From: Bacillota bacterium
GTDB taxonomy: Bacteria; Bacillota; Sulfobacillia; Sulfobacillales; Sulfobacillaceae
Length of the DNA stretch: 64,000 nucleotides
Direction: 5' to 3'
Assembly (NCBI GenBank): GCA_021841025.1
Contig: JAKBWA010000029.1
Span: 1-64,000, forward strand
Positions 23,788-34,270 of the stretch are shown here, one piece after another; position 1 is the first letter of the stretch; every line of letters starts with the position of its first letter. The translations under genes were made by a program, and so were the position numbers. Below the pieces are notes generated by a model. That model was given only the letters and a program-made list of their open reading frames with translations, had not been told where the DNA came from and did no database searches.

Positions 23788-24563
23788 AGATGCTGCCCCA
23801 ACTCGCGCGGTTTACACCAATCGCTATCCTTCGTCCATTCAGCTGCACCTTTCAGTTCAGCCAATCCCTGACAAAAACGCCACCAGTCATCATGCAAGGC
23901 CTCGAACATGGCATGTTTGGCGAGTTCACAGACCTCCCCTTGGGCAATCCATAGATACCGGTCCGCCAATTCAATCCAGCGGGAATCATGGCTGATGATG
24001 ATCAGGGTTCTTCCGTCACGCTTTTGTTGATCCAATATCTCCACTATGTGTTCTTGCGCGGAGCTATCCAACATGGTTTCCGGCTCGTCCACCACAAGAA
24101 CTTGTGCACGTTGCGCTAAAATCGCAGCCACTGCCGCTAAGTGGAGTTCGCCACCCGAAAGGCTGTCCCAAGCCCTGCGTTTCATTCCTTCCAGCCGTGT
24201 CCTGAAGAGAGCTTCATCTGTGCGTTGTAGCACTTCCTGGTGAGACTTTGCATGCCATATGGAGCTAAGCATGATGTCCTCCTCCACACTCGTTCCCACA
24301 ATCTGATGCTCAGGCTCCTGTTGAAGCCACCCGACTAAATTTTCCGTCCATTCTTCACGCATTCGACCGTCCGACAACTGCAAATCCCCCGAGGACGGCA
24401 ACAGAACTCCTGCCAAAACGCGCGCAAAAGTGGTCTTTCCGCCGCCATTCGGCCCCGAGATCAAAACACACTCGCCCCCGTGAATGATCAAGTTCACGGG
24501 GCCGAGTGCGGGAGTAGGTGCTGTATCATACTGAACCACGACGTGGTTGAATATGATATTCAT
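23775..24563 (-). CDS. ecfA1: ECF transporter ATPase EcfA1
   Basis: 262 residues from the ATG at 24563; the frame is open to 24671, but that would lie inside rplQ. Walker A is GPNGGGKTT (residues 37-45), the Q-loop is in LQQEPEHQIVG, the signature is LSGGELHL, Walker B is VLVVDEPETMLD and the switch histidine IISHDSRW. The start is four bases after the rplQ stop with only a weak ribosome binding site, so translation is probably coupled to rplQ. Confidence 0.88.
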   Translation of the reverse strand: MNIIFNHVVVQYDTAPTPALGPVNLIIHGGECVLISGPNGGGKTTFARVLAGVLLPSSGDLQLSDGRMREEWTENLVGWLQQEPEHQIVGTSVEEDIMLSSIWHAKSHQEVLQRTDEALFRTRLEGMKRRAWDSLSGGELHLAAVAAILAQRAQVLVVDEPETMLDSSAQEHIVEILDQQKRDGRTLIIISHDSRWIELADRYLWIAQGEVCELAKHAMFEALHDDWWRFCQGLAELKGAAEWTKDSDWCKPRELGQHLWPF

Positions 24564-24567
24564 TCGC

Positions 24568-24912
24568 TCAGACCAGTTCCAATATTGCCATAGGTGCGGC
24601 ATCTCCCCGGCGAAATCCTGTTCGCATAATCCGAGTATAACCTCCGGTCCGGTTTTCGTACCGGGGCCCAAGATTGGTAAACAATTTCGTTACCACATCT
24701 TCGTCCCATACATATGCTAGTGCTTGCCGACGTGCGGCCAAATCGCCCCGTTTAGCCAGGGTAATCATATGCTCTACAACGCGGTTCACTTCCTTCGCCC
24801 GCGTCACTGTCGTTTCAATTCGTTCCTCACGCAATGTTGACGTAACTAAATTACGCAACATGGACCGGCGATGTCCGCCAATGCGTCCCAATTTCCGATG
24901 CATTCCCGGCAT
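24568..24912 (-). CDS. rplQ: 50S ribosomal protein L17
   Basis: 114 residues, near the usual bacterial length. The start [20 protein letters not shown] and the helix [20 protein letters not shown] are diagnostic. L17 lies near the peptide exit tunnel on the 50S subunit. It is the last ribosomal gene of the alpha operon; rplM and rpsI, which follow truA in many Firmicutes, are not found here. Confidence 0.97.
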   Translation of the reverse strand: MPGMHRKLGRIGGHRRSMLRNLVTSTLREERIETTVTRAKEVNRVVEHMITLAKRGDLAARRQALAYVWDEDVVTKLFTNLGPRYENRTGGYTRIMRTGFRRGDAAPMAILELV

Positions 24913-24935
24913 GAATCTCCCTCCAACCCCCTAGA

Positions 24936-25883
24936 TTACTCTTCCGCTGGGCGCAAGCCTAAGCCTAATGCGACCAACTTCTCTTTGACCTCTTCTAACG
25001 ATTTTTTACCCAGATTGCGAACCTTCATCATATCTTCATCTGACTTGTTCGTAAGTTCCCCAACGGTGTTAATTCCAGCTCGTTTGAGACAATTAAAGGA
25101 CCGCACTGACAAGTCCAGTTCTTCAATAGGCATTTCTAACAAACGGTCTCGCGAATCCTCATCACGCTGTACACCAATCTCTACACCGGACACAGCATCT
25201 GTCAATTCGATAAATAAGCGAAGGTGGTCCGACAGGATTTTGGCACCACGGGATATTGCCTCTTCCGGGCTTAGGGACCCGTCTGTCCACACTTCAATGG
25301 TCAACCGATCATAATCGGTAATGTGACCCACACGGGTGTCTTCGACGCGCCAATTAACCTTCGTGACGGGGCTAAAGATAGAATCTACTGGTATCACGCC
25401 AATAGCCTGATCGCTCCGCTTGTTTTTTTCTGCGGAAACGTATCCTCTTCCCCGTTCGATGGTCAGTTCCATCCGTAATGAATGTCCTTCATCCACATAA
25501 GCAATGTGCTGTTCTGGCTCAAGGACATCAACGTCCGCATCGGCGATGACATCTCCTGCCACCACTTCCGCTGGTCCGTCTTTCTCAATACGCAAGATGT
25601 GGGGTTCGTCCGACCATAATCGCAATGCCATACGCTTTAGGTTCAGGATAATGTCCGCCGTGTCTTCCTCGACTCCCGGAATAACGGAAAACTCGTGTAA
25701 CACTCCGTCAATACGGACGGAAGTTACGGCCGTGCCTGGCAATGAGGATAACAGAATTCTTCGCAAGGAGTTACCCAGAGTAATACCATATCCTCGGTTT
25801 AATGGCTCGACGGTAAACGCGCCATACTTAGGATCGGTTCCATCATCAACCCGTCGAATTTCCGGCTTCTCAACCTCGGTCAT
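24936..25883 (-). CDS. rpoA: RNA polymerase alpha subunit
   Basis: 315 residues from the ATG at 25883 ([15 protein letters not shown]), which aligns with B. subtilis RpoA; a GTG at 25925 would add 14 residues. The N-terminal dimerisation domain has [20 protein letters not shown] and DGVLHEFS; the C-terminal domain that binds UP elements and activators has [19 protein letters not shown] and [16 protein letters not shown]. It lies between rpsD and rplQ, the standard alpha-operon order. Confidence 0.97.
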   Translation of the reverse strand: MTEVEKPEIRRVDDGTDPKYGAFTVEPLNRGYGITLGNSLRRILLSSLPGTAVTSVRIDGVLHEFSVIPGVEEDTADIILNLKRMALRLWSDEPHILRIEKDGPAEVVAGDVIADADVDVLEPEQHIAYVDEGHSLRMELTIERGRGYVSAEKNKRSDQAIGVIPVDSIFSPVTKVNWRVEDTRVGHITDYDRLTIEVWTDGSLSPEEAISRGAKILSDHLRLFIELTDAVSGVEIGVQRDEDSRDRLLEMPIEELDLSVRSFNCLKRAGINTVGELTNKSDEDMMKVRNLGKKSLEEVKEKLVALGLGLRPAEE

Positions 25884-25936
25884 GTTATCCGCGCCCGCTC
25901 TTAAAGCAGGCTTCCCCCCTTTCACAGACTTAAGGA

Positions 25937-26566
25937 TTAACGAGAGTAGTACTCAATAATGAGCTGTTCCTGAACGGGTGTGTCAATCTCATCACGGCTC
26001 GGCATCCTCACCATGGTACCCCGCCACTGCTCCCGCTGAACATCTAGCCAAGCTGGAACTGTACGAAGCGGAGCCTCCAACATCGCTTTAAATCGCGGCT
26101 TTTGACGACTCACTTCACGCACTTCGACGACGTCACCGGGTTTGACCGAAAATGACGGTATATTCACTCGACGGCCATTCACCGCAAAGTGATTGTGGCG
26201 CACCAGTTGCCGTGCCTCTGCTCGAGAAGAGGCAAACCCCATGCGATAGACCACATTGTCCAAGCGACGCTCTAAAAGTTGAAGCAAAAGCTCACCGGTG
26301 ACACCCTTTTTCGCCGAAGCCTTCCCGAAGTACCGCGAGAATTGACCTTCCATGATGCCGTAGGTCCTGCGGGCCTTTTGTTTTTCCCGCAACTGCACCC
26401 CGTACTCTGAAAGTTTACGGCGTCCTTGGCTCTGGCCATGCTGCCCCGGAGCATAGGCGCGTCGCCTAACCGGACACTTGTCTGTAAAGCACTTGTCTCC
26501 TTTAAGATATAATTGTACCCCTTCACGCCGGCACAACCGGCAAACAGGTCCTGTATAACGTGCCAT
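25937..26566 (-). CDS. rpsD: 30S ribosomal protein S4
   Basis: 209 residues. It is the zinc form: Cys9, Cys12, Cys26 and Cys31 make the N-terminal site. The S4 RNA-binding domain ([20 protein letters not shown]) is intact. S4 nucleates assembly of the 30S body. In many Firmicutes rpsD is moved elsewhere in the genome; here it has kept the ancestral place between rpsK and rpoA. Confidence 0.97.
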   Translation of the reverse strand: MARYTGPVCRLCRREGVQLYLKGDKCFTDKCPVRRRAYAPGQHGQSQGRRKLSEYGVQLREKQKARRTYGIMEGQFSRYFGKASAKKGVTGELLLQLLERRLDNVVYRMGFASSRAEARQLVRHNHFAVNGRRVNIPSFSVKPGDVVEVREVSRQKPRFKAMLEAPLRTVPAWLDVQREQWRGTMVRMPSRDEIDTPVQEQLIIEYYSR

Positions 26567-26590
26567 TTGGCCGCCTCCTTCCTTTCTGTC

Positions 26591-26986
26591 TTATACTCTC
26601 CGTCTTTTTGGTGGACGGCAACCATTATGAGGAATAGGTGTAACATCTTTGATCATACTAACTTCCAGGCCCGCTGCCTGAAGTGCCCGAATTGCGGCTT
26701 CCCGGCCAGAACCCGGTCCTTTCACCAGGACTTCGACTTCTTTTAAGCCGTACTCCATCGCAGATTTGGCAGCTGTTTCAGCGGCCATTTGCGCAGCAAA
26801 CGGTGTGCTCTTTCGAGATCCTTTAAATCCAGCCTGGCCAGATGACGCCCAGGACAAGGCATTTCCCTGTGTATCTGTAATCGTAACGATAGTGTTATTA
26901 AAAGTCGACCGAATATGCGCGGTTCCACGATCTACGTGGCGCTTGTCACGGCGACGGGTTCTGGTTCTACGACGACTGCTTGGCAT
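26591..26986 (-). CDS. rpsK: 30S ribosomal protein S11
   Basis: 131 residues. Diagnostic segments are [36 protein letters not shown] and the C-terminal [17 protein letters not shown]. It forms part of the 30S platform near the mRNA exit. The N-terminus is unusually arginine-rich ([13 protein letters not shown]). Confidence 0.97.
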   Translation of the reverse strand: MPSSRRRTRTRRRDKRHVDRGTAHIRSTFNNTIVTITDTQGNALSWASSGQAGFKGSRKSTPFAAQMAAETAAKSAMEYGLKEVEVLVKGPGSGREAAIRALQAAGLEVSMIKDVTPIPHNGCRPPKRRRV

Positions 26987-27029
26987 CTGTGCTTCCGGTC
27001 CCTCCTAAAGAAATAATGTAAACACGATC

Positions 27030-27401
27030 TTACCTCTTGCGCTTGGCTCCGACGGTTCGTCTGGGTCCCTTACGGGTGCGTGCATTGGTTTTAGTTCTTT
27101 GGCCGCGAACCGGCAATCCCCGTCGATGACGCAGACCGCGATACGTTCCGATATCGATCAGCCGCTTAATGTTCATCTGAACTTCTCGCCGCAGATCTCC
27201 TTCAACACGATAGTCACGATCGACCACCTCGCGAATGCGAGCGACTTCATCCTCTGTTAAGTCTCGCACTCGCGTGTCGGGATCGACTTGAGTTTTGGCC
27301 AAAATTCTCTGAGACGCAGACAAGCCAATCCCATAAATGTATGGCAAAGCTGCCTCTATTCTCTTATCGCGGGGTAAATCAATTCCTGCAATACGCGCCA
27401 C
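27030..27401 (-). CDS. rpsM: 30S ribosomal protein S13
   Basis: 123 residues, head of the 30S subunit, contacting P-site tRNA and forming intersubunit bridges. [25 protein letters not shown] and the basic tail [17 protein letters not shown] are typical. The start is a GTG at 27401 with GGGAG upstream. Confidence 0.97.
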   Translation of the reverse strand: MARIAGIDLPRDKRIEAALPYIYGIGLSASQRILAKTQVDPDTRVRDLTEDEVARIREVVDRDYRVEGDLRREVQMNIKRLIDIGTYRGLRHRRGLPVRGQRTKTNARTRKGPRRTVGAKRKR

Positions 27402-27435
27402 GCTCTTAACTCCCTTCTTCCTTTAGTGATGGTTT

Positions 27436-27549
27436 TTATCCCTGCGCTTGCTTGTGCTTAGGATTCTGGCAAATGACTAAAACTCGCCCGTGACGTTTGA
27501 TCACTTTACATTTTTCGCAAATGGGCTTCACTGACGCTCTAACCTTCAC
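27436..27549 (-). CDS. rpmJ: 50S ribosomal protein L36
   Basis: 37 residues, [20 protein letters not shown] then [17 protein letters not shown]. The zinc ligands Cys11, Cys14, Cys27 and His32 are all present (the C+ form). It starts with GTG at 27549, with AAAGGAGG upstream. It lies between infA and rpsM as in most bacteria. Confidence 0.96.
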   Translation of the reverse strand: MKVRASVKPICEKCKVIKRHGRVLVICQNPKHKQAQG

Positions 27550-27576
27550 TGCCTGCTCCTCCTTTCGAGACGCCCA

Positions 27577-27795
27577 TTATTTATATCGATAGGTAATCCG
27601 TCCGCGAGTTAGATCATAAGGTGATAACTGAACCGTAACCTTATCTCCCGGCAGGATTTTAATAAAATGCATGCGAATTTTTCCCGAGATATGCGCCAGT
27701 ACTCTGTGACCATTCGCTAACTCTACCCGAAACATCGCATTCGGCAGGGGTTCAATCACCGTACCTTCGACCTCAATCGCGTCTTCTTTTGCCAC
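27577..27795 (-). CDS. infA: Translation initiation factor IF-1
   Basis: 72 residues, a single S1/OB-fold domain that occupies the 30S A site during initiation. The start [20 protein letters not shown] and the ending [11 protein letters not shown] are standard. It is 27 bases upstream of rpmJ and 106 bases after map. Confidence 0.97.
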   Translation of the reverse strand: MAKEDAIEVEGTVIEPLPNAMFRVELANGHRVLAHISGKIRMHFIKILPGDKVTVQLSPYDLTRGRITYRYK

Positions 27796-27838
27796 AGCTT
27801 TCCCTCCTTTCCAGACAATTTCTAGCTCGTTGCCCTAT

Positions 27839-27892
27839 GTTTCCCCCGTTCTAAGGGAAACAAACCTATGGGATACATCCGATCAATTATAA
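27839..27892 (-). promoter_or_regulatory. Hairpin and -10 box between map and infA
   Basis: The 106-base gap holds GTTTCCC/GGGAAAC (27839-27862; 10-base loop) and, upstream on the minus strand, TATAAT (27892-27887). The nearest TTGACA is only 8 bases from TATAAT, so the -35 is unclear. A weak internal promoter for infA-rpmJ-rpsM is possible. Confidence 0.35.
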
Positions 27893-27901
27893 CGGAATTT
27901 G

Positions 27902-28654
27902 TCAACCAATTCGAGTCAATATTTCCGGACCCGATTCCGTTATAAAGATGGTGTGTTCAAAATGGGCCGACAATGACCCGTCCCGCGTCACCACAGTCCA
28001 TCCATCATCCAATACGTCGACTTCATAATCTCCCTGATTAACCATTGGTTCGATGGCCAGAGCCAAACCCGGCTTCAATAATATGCCACGCCCTGGAGAG
28101 CCATAGTTGGGTACCTGAGGATCCTCATGCATTTGATGTCCTATCCCATGCCCCACATAATCGCGGATGACAGAAAATCCATGACTTTCCACGTATTGTT
28201 GAATCGCATAGGAAATGTCGCCGAGATGACCACCCGGTTGGGCCATTTCAATCCCCTTGTACAAGGAATCCTCCGTGACTTCCAGCAATAACTGAGCTGT
28301 CTCATCAGGGGGACCTCCAACAAAAAAAGACAGTGCAGCGTCACCCACAAAAGAGTCAAGAACAGCGCCCAAATCCAGGCTAACCAAATCATGTTCCTTT
28401 AACCGGCGGGAACCGGGTATGCCGTGAACGACCTCATGGTTAACGGACACACATACGCTGGCTGGGTACCCATGGTATCCTTTGAAAACTGGAACAGCGC
28501 CACGATCTCGTATCTCGAAGTCGGCAATGTGATCAAGATCTTTAGTCATCATCCGCGGCTTCACGGCTTTTTTGAGAATTTGGAGCACCTCTGCCACGAT
28601 GAGGCCCGCCCTTTGCATTTTCTCTTTGTCACGTGCACTTTTCAATTCAACCAT
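27902..28654 (-). CDS. map: Methionine aminopeptidase type I
   Basis: 250 residues from the ATG at 28654 (MVELKSARDKEKMQRAG). It removes the initiator methionine. The metal-binding residues are in SLDLGAVLDSFVGDAAL (two Asp), YVGHGIGHQMHEDPQ (His), AIEPM (Glu) and SAHFEHTIFI (Glu). The start lies inside the end of adk with an 8-base overlap, so translation is coupled. Confidence 0.95.
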   Translation of the reverse strand: MVELKSARDKEKMQRAGLIVAEVLQILKKAVKPRMMTKDLDHIADFEIRDRGAVPVFKGYHGYPASVCVSVNHEVVHGIPGSRRLKEHDLVSLDLGAVLDSFVGDAALSFFVGGPPDETAQLLLEVTEDSLYKGIEMAQPGGHLGDISYAIQQYVESHGFSVIRDYVGHGIGHQMHEDPQVPNYGSPGRGILLKPGLALAIEPMVNQGDYEVDVLDDGWTVVTRDGSLSAHFEHTIFITESGPEILTRIG

Positions 28655-29300
28655 GCCGAGCCCCCAACTGCTGAATGATGGCCTGGGAAACCTTTTCAAC
28701 CGACTGTGTCCCGTCAATCTCCAAAAGAATTTCCCGGTCTCGATAAAAAGCGATCAATGGCGCCGTCTCTTCATTATAAACGGACAGTCGCGTCCCAACC
28801 GTCTCAGGACGATCATCTGATCGCTGCACCAATTCCTTGCCGCACACATTGCAAATTCCCGCTACTTGGGGCGGATCAAACCGGATATGATACGTTGCTC
28901 CGCACTCGGGACATATCCGGCGTCCCACCAGACGTTCGACTAAGGCGTCATGGGGCACATTAATATGAATGACCTCGTCAAGAAGACGTCCCCGAGCCCT
29001 TAACATTGCGTCAAGAGCTTTCCCCTGATTGATATTCCTGGGAAACCCATCCAAAACGAATCCAGGACCTGCATCCGGAAGACCTAGCCTGTCGTTGACC
29101 ATGGCTTCCGTAATATCATCCGGCACCAGTTTTCCCTCAGACATAAAGGCTTGAGCCCTTTCTCCTAATCGAGTGCCTTCTTTTAAATGACCCCGGAACA
29201 GATCTCCCGTGGAAATATGGGGAATACTATAGTACTCTGCAATATATTTGGCCTGCGTACCTTTTCCCGCACCAGGGGCACCCAATAAAACTAGGTCCAT
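28647..29300 (-). CDS. adk: Adenylate kinase
   Basis: 217 residues, converting ATP + AMP to two ADP. The P-loop is GAPGAGKGT (residues 7-15). It is the long form with a zinc-type lid: Cys130, Cys133, Cys150 and Cys153. DGFPRN binds AMP. It sits between secY and map, the usual spc-operon tail. Confidence 0.97.
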   Translation of the reverse strand: MDLVLLGAPGAGKGTQAKYIAEYYSIPHISTGDLFRGHLKEGTRLGERAQAFMSEGKLVPDDITEAMVNDRLGLPDAGPGFVLDGFPRNINQGKALDAMLRARGRLLDEVIHINVPHDALVERLVGRRICPECGATYHIRFDPPQVAGICNVCGKELVQRSDDRPETVGTRLSVYNEETAPLIAFYRDREILLEIDGTQSVEKVSQAIIQQLGARHG

Positions 29301-29313
29301 TAACGTGCCCCCC

Positions 29314-30594
29314 TCATTTCATAAATCCTTGATATTGCTTCATGAGCATCTGTGCCTGCATCTGTTTAAGGGTATCCAGTGCCACTCCCACGATAATGAG
29401 GAGCGAAGTCCCGCCAAAATACAGGCCATTAACCCCCATGCCCATCGTGACGAAACTAGGAAGGATAGCCACTAAGCCTAAGAATAACGCGCCCACCAGT
29501 GTCAAACGACTGCTCACACGCCCTAGGTATTCGGCCGTTGGACGTCCCGGCCTAATTCCGGGGATATACCCTCCGCCTTTTTTCAGGTTGTCTGCAACGT
29601 CATCTACCTTAAACACCACTTGTGTGTAGAAAAAGGTAAATAAGACCACCAGAACAAATTCTGCAATGATGTAAAGTGGCGATGTAAACCCAAAATAGTT
29701 CTTCAGAATCGTTACCCATCCGCCTTTAAAAAACTGGCCAATGGTATAGGGCAGAATTAACAGGGAAATAGCAAATATGACCGGAATGACACCCGCCTGG
29801 TTAACGCGTATAGGCAAATGCGTCGACTGTCCTTGATACATCCGTCGCCCCACCACACGTTTAGGGTACTGAACCGGAATCTTTCTCTGGCCTTCATTGA
29901 CAAACACAACCGCCGCAATGATCAACACTGCGATAATGAGAAAGATGATAATCTTAGGCCAACTAATGATTCCAGCCTGGATGTACTTAAACAGTTCTTC
30001 AACACCAAACGGCAACCGCGATATAATTCCGAAAAACACCAACAAAGAGATACCATTACCAATGCCTTTGTCAGTTATTTCTTCACCCACCCACATCAAA
30101 ATGGTGGACCCAGTCAATAGCAAGAGCGCTGTCAGAAGCAAACTGCCAACCGTATGATGAACATACGCAAAGACACCATGAGACGAGTAATTGTAGAGAT
30201 AATAGGCAATCCCTAAAGACTGTAGCGCGCCTAGGCCAAGTGATAACCACCTGGTCACCTTAGTCATTTTCTTTTGGCCTTCTTCTCCTTCTTTGGACCA
30301 TTCTTCCACAGTCGGAATGACTACGGTCATCAACTGCATAATAATGCTGGCGTTGATGTAGGGAATAATGCTCAACGCGAAAATCGATAAAGTTGCCGTG
30401 GCACCACCAGAAAACAAATTAAGCAGCGCAAAAATTGTTGCGCCATGAACGAACAGACTTTGAATCACAGATGCGTGGACGCCCGGAATGGGTATGTGGG
30501 CGCCCACACGAAATACGACCAGCATCAAGAGCGTAAAAAGTATTCGTTTGTTTAACTCAGATGACCGGAACGCATTCATCATATTTTGTGCCAC
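29314..30594 (-). CDS. secY: Protein translocase subunit SecY
   Basis: 426 residues, ten membrane helices, the protein-conducting channel of the Sec system with SecE (encoded at 55.1 kb) and SecG. Typical segments are RVGAHIPIPGVH, ITDKGIGNGISLLVF and GIRPGRPTAEYL. It is one base from the rplO stop, in the conserved place in the spc operon. Confidence 0.97.
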   Translation of the reverse strand: MAQNMMNAFRSSELNKRILFTLLMLVVFRVGAHIPIPGVHASVIQSLFVHGATIFALLNLFSGGATATLSIFALSIIPYINASIIMQLMTVVIPTVEEWSKEGEEGQKKMTKVTRWLSLGLGALQSLGIAYYLYNYSSHGVFAYVHHTVGSLLLTALLLLTGSTILMWVGEEITDKGIGNGISLLVFFGIISRLPFGVEELFKYIQAGIISWPKIIIFLIIAVLIIAAVVFVNEGQRKIPVQYPKRVVGRRMYQGQSTHLPIRVNQAGVIPVIFAISLLILPYTIGQFFKGGWVTILKNYFGFTSPLYIIAEFVLVVLFTFFYTQVVFKVDDVADNLKKGGGYIPGIRPGRPTAEYLGRVSSRLTLVGALFLGLVAILPSFVTMGMGVNGLYFGGTSLLIIVGVALDTLKQMQAQMLMKQYQGFMK

Positions 30595-30595
30595 G

Positions 30596-31033
30596 TTAAA
30601 TCACCTCGGCTCGCCCGGAAACCGCCTCAATCTTTTCTTTTGCCGACTTAGAAAACGCATTCACCTGCACTGTCAAAGGACGGTCCAATTCTCCTTCCCC
30701 TAAGACTTTTACAGGTTTGTTGCGTCGCACCAACCGATGCTCTTTCAAAAGTCCCACCGTAACCACGGTGTTGGCTTCGAACTGATTAAGGTCGCCAATG
30801 TTGACAATCTCATACTCCACCCGAAAAGGATTCACAAACCCCCTTTTAGGCAATCGACGCTGTAAGGGCATCTGCCCTCCTTCAAAGCCGGGACGAATAC
30901 TGCCACCTGACCTTGCCTTTTGTCCTTTATGACCTCGGCCGGCTGTTTTGCCGAGACCGGATCCTAGTCCGCGTCCCCTTCGAGTTTTTTTGCTTCGACT
31001 CCCTGGACTAGCCTTGATCTCGTGCAGCCTCAT
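30596..31033 (-). CDS. rplO: 50S ribosomal protein L15
   Basis: 145 residues. The glycine/arginine-rich N-terminus ([20 protein letters not shown] and [13 protein letters not shown]) and [18 protein letters not shown] are diagnostic. It assembles late on the 50S subunit. Its ATG overlaps the rpmD stop (ATGA). Confidence 0.97.
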   Translation of the reverse strand: MRLHEIKASPGSRSKKTRRGRGLGSGLGKTAGRGHKGQKARSGGSIRPGFEGGQMPLQRRLPKRGFVNPFRVEYEIVNIGDLNQFEANTVVTVGLLKEHRLVRRNKPVKVLGEGELDRPLTVQVNAFSKSAKEKIEAVSGRAEVI

Positions 31034-31233
31034 TGATGACCCTCCTTCCCCTCGGGAATTTCCTCCACACGAACAAGATGACGAATCTTGTGAACCATTC
31101 CCCGAATGGACGGGTTATCCTCAAATTCCACTGTACGCCACATTTTCCGAAGACCCAACCGACTGGCGGTATCTTTTTGTTCCTGGGCGTATCCAATGGC
31201 GCTTTTTACCAAAGTAATACGCAGTTTAGCCAT
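31030..31233 (-). CDS. rpmD: 50S ribosomal protein L30
   Basis: 67 residues from the ATG at 31233 ([19 protein letters not shown]), slightly longer than the usual 60. That ATG has GGGGGG eight bases upstream and overlaps the rpsE stop by 8 bases. [20 protein letters not shown] is typical of L30. Confidence 0.95.
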   Translation of the reverse strand: MAKLRITLVKSAIGYAQEQKDTASRLGLRKMWRTVEFEDNPSIRGMVHKIRHLVRVEEIPEGKEGHQ

Positions 31234-31759
31234 GGTGTGCCCCCCACAATATTTCCCGTACGGAACGCCCGCGAAGTTTTGCAACGTGCTCTGCCTTTTT
31301 TAATTGTTTCAATCCGTCCATAGTCGCAGCCACGACGTTATTGGGATTGGCTGTGCCCAGAGACTTGGTTAAGACGTCCCTGACACCGGCGGCTTCTAAA
31401 ATTGCCCTCACCGCTCCGCCAGCGATTACACCCGTCCCGGGCCCCGCTGGCTTCAACAATACGCGGCCTGCACCAAATACCCCGGTGACTTGATGTGGTA
31501 TGGTACTCCCCAGTCTGGGAACGGTGATCATGGATTTCTTAGCATCCTCCACACCCTTACGGATGGCATCGGGAATTTCTGCAGCTTTTCCCAATCCTAC
31601 GCCCACACGTCCATTTTCATCACCGACCACAACCAAGGCACTAAAGCTGAACCTGCGTCCTCCTTTAACCACCTTGGCCACACGGTTAATTGCGACAACT
31701 TTTTCCTTAAACTCACTCGTGCCCCGTGAATCTTGAGTTTGGGCTGCTGGTCTCGCCAT
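31226..31759 (-). CDS. rpsE: 30S ribosomal protein S5
   Basis: 177 residues, with the double-stranded RNA-binding fold ([20 protein letters not shown], then [20 protein letters not shown]) and the C-terminal [16 protein letters not shown]. It is involved in decoding accuracy and mRNA unwinding on the 30S subunit. Confidence 0.97.
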   Translation of the reverse strand: MARPAAQTQDSRGTSEFKEKVVAINRVAKVVKGGRRFSFSALVVVGDENGRVGVGLGKAAEIPDAIRKGVEDAKKSMITVPRLGSTIPHQVTGVFGAGRVLLKPAGPGTGVIAGGAVRAILEAAGVRDVLTKSLGTANPNNVVAATMDGLKQLKKAEHVAKLRGRSVREILWGAHHG

Positions 31760-31776
31760 GACTTACCCCCTATATC

Positions 31777-32142
31777 CTAAAATTCAAGTCCGGCTTCCCG
31801 GGCTGCATTCGCCAGGGCCTGTACACGCCCATGATAACGATATCCGCCACGGTCAAACACAACCTTTTTAACTCCTCGGGCAATAGCCCTTTCTGCCACT
31901 AACCGTCCCACTTCTCTAGACTTGGCCACTGTTAAACGGCCTTCCATATTGTCAAAAACCTTTTCTAAGGTCGAAGCTGATGCAATGGTGTGTCCCTTAG
32001 TATCATCGATCACCTGCGCATAAATGTTCAAATTGGACCGATAGACATTAAGGCGCGGCCTTTCCGGCGTCCCTTTAATTTTGTGCCGCAGTCGTAAGTG
32101 CCGGCGTTTGCGGGCCGCGTTCCTGTCAAAACGCGTATACAC
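31777..32142 (-). CDS. rplR: 50S ribosomal protein L18
   Basis: 121 residues, a 5S rRNA-binding protein of the central protuberance. [20 protein letters not shown] and [20 protein letters not shown] are diagnostic. Confidence 0.97.
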   Translation of the reverse strand: MYTRFDRNAARKRRHLRLRHKIKGTPERPRLNVYRSNLNIYAQVIDDTKGHTIASASTLEKVFDNMEGRLTVAKSREVGRLVAERAIARGVKKVVFDRGGYRYHGRVQALANAAREAGLEF

Positions 32143-32153
32143 GTTCTACCCCC

Positions 32154-32693
32154 TCATTTCTTTCCAGTCTTGCCTACCTTGCGAACGATTCGTTCACCGG
32201 CGTAGCGGATGCCCTTCCCTTTATAGGGCTCGGGTGGGCGTACACTCCGAATCCTTGCTGCTACAGCCCCCACAGCCTCTTTGTCATATCCCTTGACAAA
32301 AATGTTGGTAGGGTTCGGTACTTCAAAAACTATACCCGAAGGCGGTTCGATCGTCACCGAATGCGAGAACCCAACCGCCAATACCAAATTCTGGCCTTGT
32401 TTCGAAGCACGGTATCCAACACCTGACATCTCCAAATGTCGCTCAAAACCATTGGACACTCCTTCAACCATATTGGCTACCAAGGTTCGGGACAAGCCCC
32501 ACTGCGCTCGGGCTAAAGGACTGTCATCAACGGGACGCACCAGAATTTGGTTGCCCTCCATAGACAATGTGACTTCGGGCCTCAACGTCCGCTGGAGCTC
32601 TCCTTTAGGCCCCACCACACGTACCGAATGCCCATCAATATTCACATTTACACTCCCAGGAATGGGTATCGATCTTTTACCTATCCGTGACAT
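32154..32693 (-). CDS. rplF: 50S ribosomal protein L6
   Basis: 179 residues, two repeated L6 domains. [12 protein letters not shown] at the start and the C-terminal [16 protein letters not shown] are signatures. It lies near the factor-binding site of the 50S subunit. Confidence 0.97.
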   Translation of the reverse strand: MSRIGKRSIPIPGSVNVNIDGHSVRVVGPKGELQRTLRPEVTLSMEGNQILVRPVDDSPLARAQWGLSRTLVANMVEGVSNGFERHLEMSGVGYRASKQGQNLVLAVGFSHSVTIEPPSGIVFEVPNPTNIFVKGYDKEAVGAVAARIRSVRPPEPYKGKGIRYAGERIVRKVGKTGKK

Positions 32694-32720
32694 GATGGGA
32701 TACTCCTCCTTGTTATCTTC

Positions 32721-33113
32721 CTACCACACGTAGCACAGTACTTCTCCGCCAACATGGATTTCCCGGGCCTGCTTTTCAGTCATAACGCCGCGTGAAGTGG
32801 ACAATACCGCTATTCCTAACCCCCCAAGCACACGGGGCAATTCGTCATGCCCTGCGTACACTCGCAATCCGGGCCGGCTAATGCGTTTCAGGCCAGAAAT
32901 GACACGTTCACGGTTGGGCCCGTATTTTAATTGCAGCCGAATTAGCCCATGTTTGCCGTTCTCTACAAAATCGTAGTCACGTATGAATCCTTCTTGTTTC
33001 AAAATGTGTGCCAGAGCACGCTTTATTTTCGAGTCCGGAACATCCACGTGATCTCGATATACCACATTTGCGTTCCGAATGCGGGTTAACATATCTGCAA
33101 TGGGATCAGTCAC
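32721..33113 (-). CDS. rpsH: 30S ribosomal protein S8
   Basis: 130 residues. [15 protein letters not shown] at the start and [20 protein letters not shown] near the end are diagnostic. S8 binds central 16S rRNA, and in E. coli also represses its own operon; I did not identify that mRNA site here. Confidence 0.97.
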   Translation of the reverse strand: MTDPIADMLTRIRNANVVYRDHVDVPDSKIKRALAHILKQEGFIRDYDFVENGKHGLIRLQLKYGPNRERVISGLKRISRPGLRVYAGHDELPRVLGGLGIAVLSTSRGVMTEKQAREIHVGGEVLCYVW

Positions 33114-33130
33114 TCAGATCCTCCTCTCCC

Positions 33131-33316
33131 TTACCAGCTGGCCTTCCGGACACCCGGGATTTCGCCTTGATGAGCTAACTGCCGAAAACACAAACGGCAT
33201 AGTCCGAAATCCCGAATGTATCCATGAGGGCGGCCGCAAATCTGACAACGATGATATTGTCGCACTTTGTACTTTGGTTTCCTTTTGGCTTTCGCAATAA
33301 GCGACTTCTTTGCCAT
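33131..33316 (-). CDS. rpsN: 30S ribosomal protein S14 type Z
   Basis: 61 residues, the short zinc-binding form: Cys24, Cys27, Cys40 and Cys43. The sequence after the first pair, [20 protein letters not shown], is the standard signature. This form in the spc operon is typical of Firmicutes and Actinobacteria. Confidence 0.97.
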   Translation of the reverse strand: MAKKSLIAKAKRKPKYKVRQYHRCQICGRPHGYIRDFGLCRLCFRQLAHQGEIPGVRKASW

Positions 33317-33326
33317 ACAATCCCTC

Positions 33327-33881
33327 CTAGCGTTGTGGTGTAAACGGCATGCCCAACATTGCTAACAGTTCCTTAGCCTCTTCATCAGTTTCGGCACTCG
33401 TAACAAGTGTGACATCCATACCCCGGACCTTCTCGACTTTGTCATACTCAATCTCAGGAAAAATAATTTGCTCCCGAATTCCCAACGTGTAATTTCCCCG
33501 TCCGTCAAAACCGCTAGTGGATACCCCGCGAAAATCACGAACCCGCGGCAATGCCATAAAAAAGAGCTTTTCCACAAAATCATACATCCGTTGTCCTCTG
33601 AGTGTCACTTTCACTCCAATAGGCATGCCTTCGCGCACCTTGAACGAGGCAATAGACTTCTTGGCTCTCGTCACCATCGGACGTTGCCCCGTTATTGTGG
33701 CTAAGTCACTAACGGCCGCTTCCAACAATTTTGGATTCCCGATGGAATCTCCTACACCCATATTAATGACAACCTTCACCACTTTGGGCACAACCATCGG
33801 ATTCTTGTATTTGAAACGTTCCTGAAGTTTCGGCACCACGTCTTTGTGGTACCTATCCCTCAGCTCCGACACCACAGCCAT
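33327..33881 (-). CDS. rplE: 50S ribosomal protein L5
   Basis: 184 residues, a 5S rRNA-binding protein. Typical segments are [28 protein letters not shown] and [17 protein letters not shown]. The two residues before the Q-R end vary among species. Confidence 0.97.
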   Translation of the reverse strand: MAVVSELRDRYHKDVVPKLQERFKYKNPMVVPKVVKVVINMGVGDSIGNPKLLEAAVSDLATITGQRPMVTRAKKSIASFKVREGMPIGVKVTLRGQRMYDFVEKLFFMALPRVRDFRGVSTSGFDGRGNYTLGIREQIIFPEIEYDKVEKVRGMDVTLVTSAETDEEAKELLAMLGMPFTPQR

Positions 33882-33908
33882 TGTTAACCCCCTGTTCCTC
33901 TCTTGGAA

Positions 33909-34220
33909 TTACTCGATTGCCGCCCCGCATCGCTTGCATTGACGCACTTTCTTGCCGTTGTCCAAAAACTTGTGACCTGTTCGTGTTGGCTTTTTGCAAG
34001 ATGGACAAATCACCATGACATTGGACACGTGCAACGGGGCTTCCATTGCGATAATTCCACCCTGCGGATATTTTTGTGTAGGCTTTTGGTGCTTTTTAAT
34101 CAAATTAACCTTTTCGACCACAACCCGACTTTCCTTAGGCAGGGATCGGATGATCTTGCCTTGCTTGCCTTTGTCTTTGCCAGCAAGAACCTTGACCAAA
34201 TCGCCTTTTTTGACGTGCAC
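33909..34220 (-). CDS. rplX: 50S ribosomal protein L24
   Basis: 103 residues with an N-terminal KOW motif (KKGDLVKVLAGKDKGKQGKI). It also has four cysteines in the C-terminal half (CPSCKKPTRTG and VRQCKRCG), the zinc-ribbon variant. It starts 50S assembly. Confidence 0.96.
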   Translation of the reverse strand: MHVKKGDLVKVLAGKDKGKQGKIIRSLPKESRVVVEKVNLIKKHQKPTQKYPQGGIIAMEAPLHVSNVMVICPSCKKPTRTGHKFLDNGKKVRQCKRCGAAIE

Positions 34221-34270
34221 CCCAGTCCCTCCTTCCGTACAGTTCCTGCTATTTGACGTCGTTTCTTGCC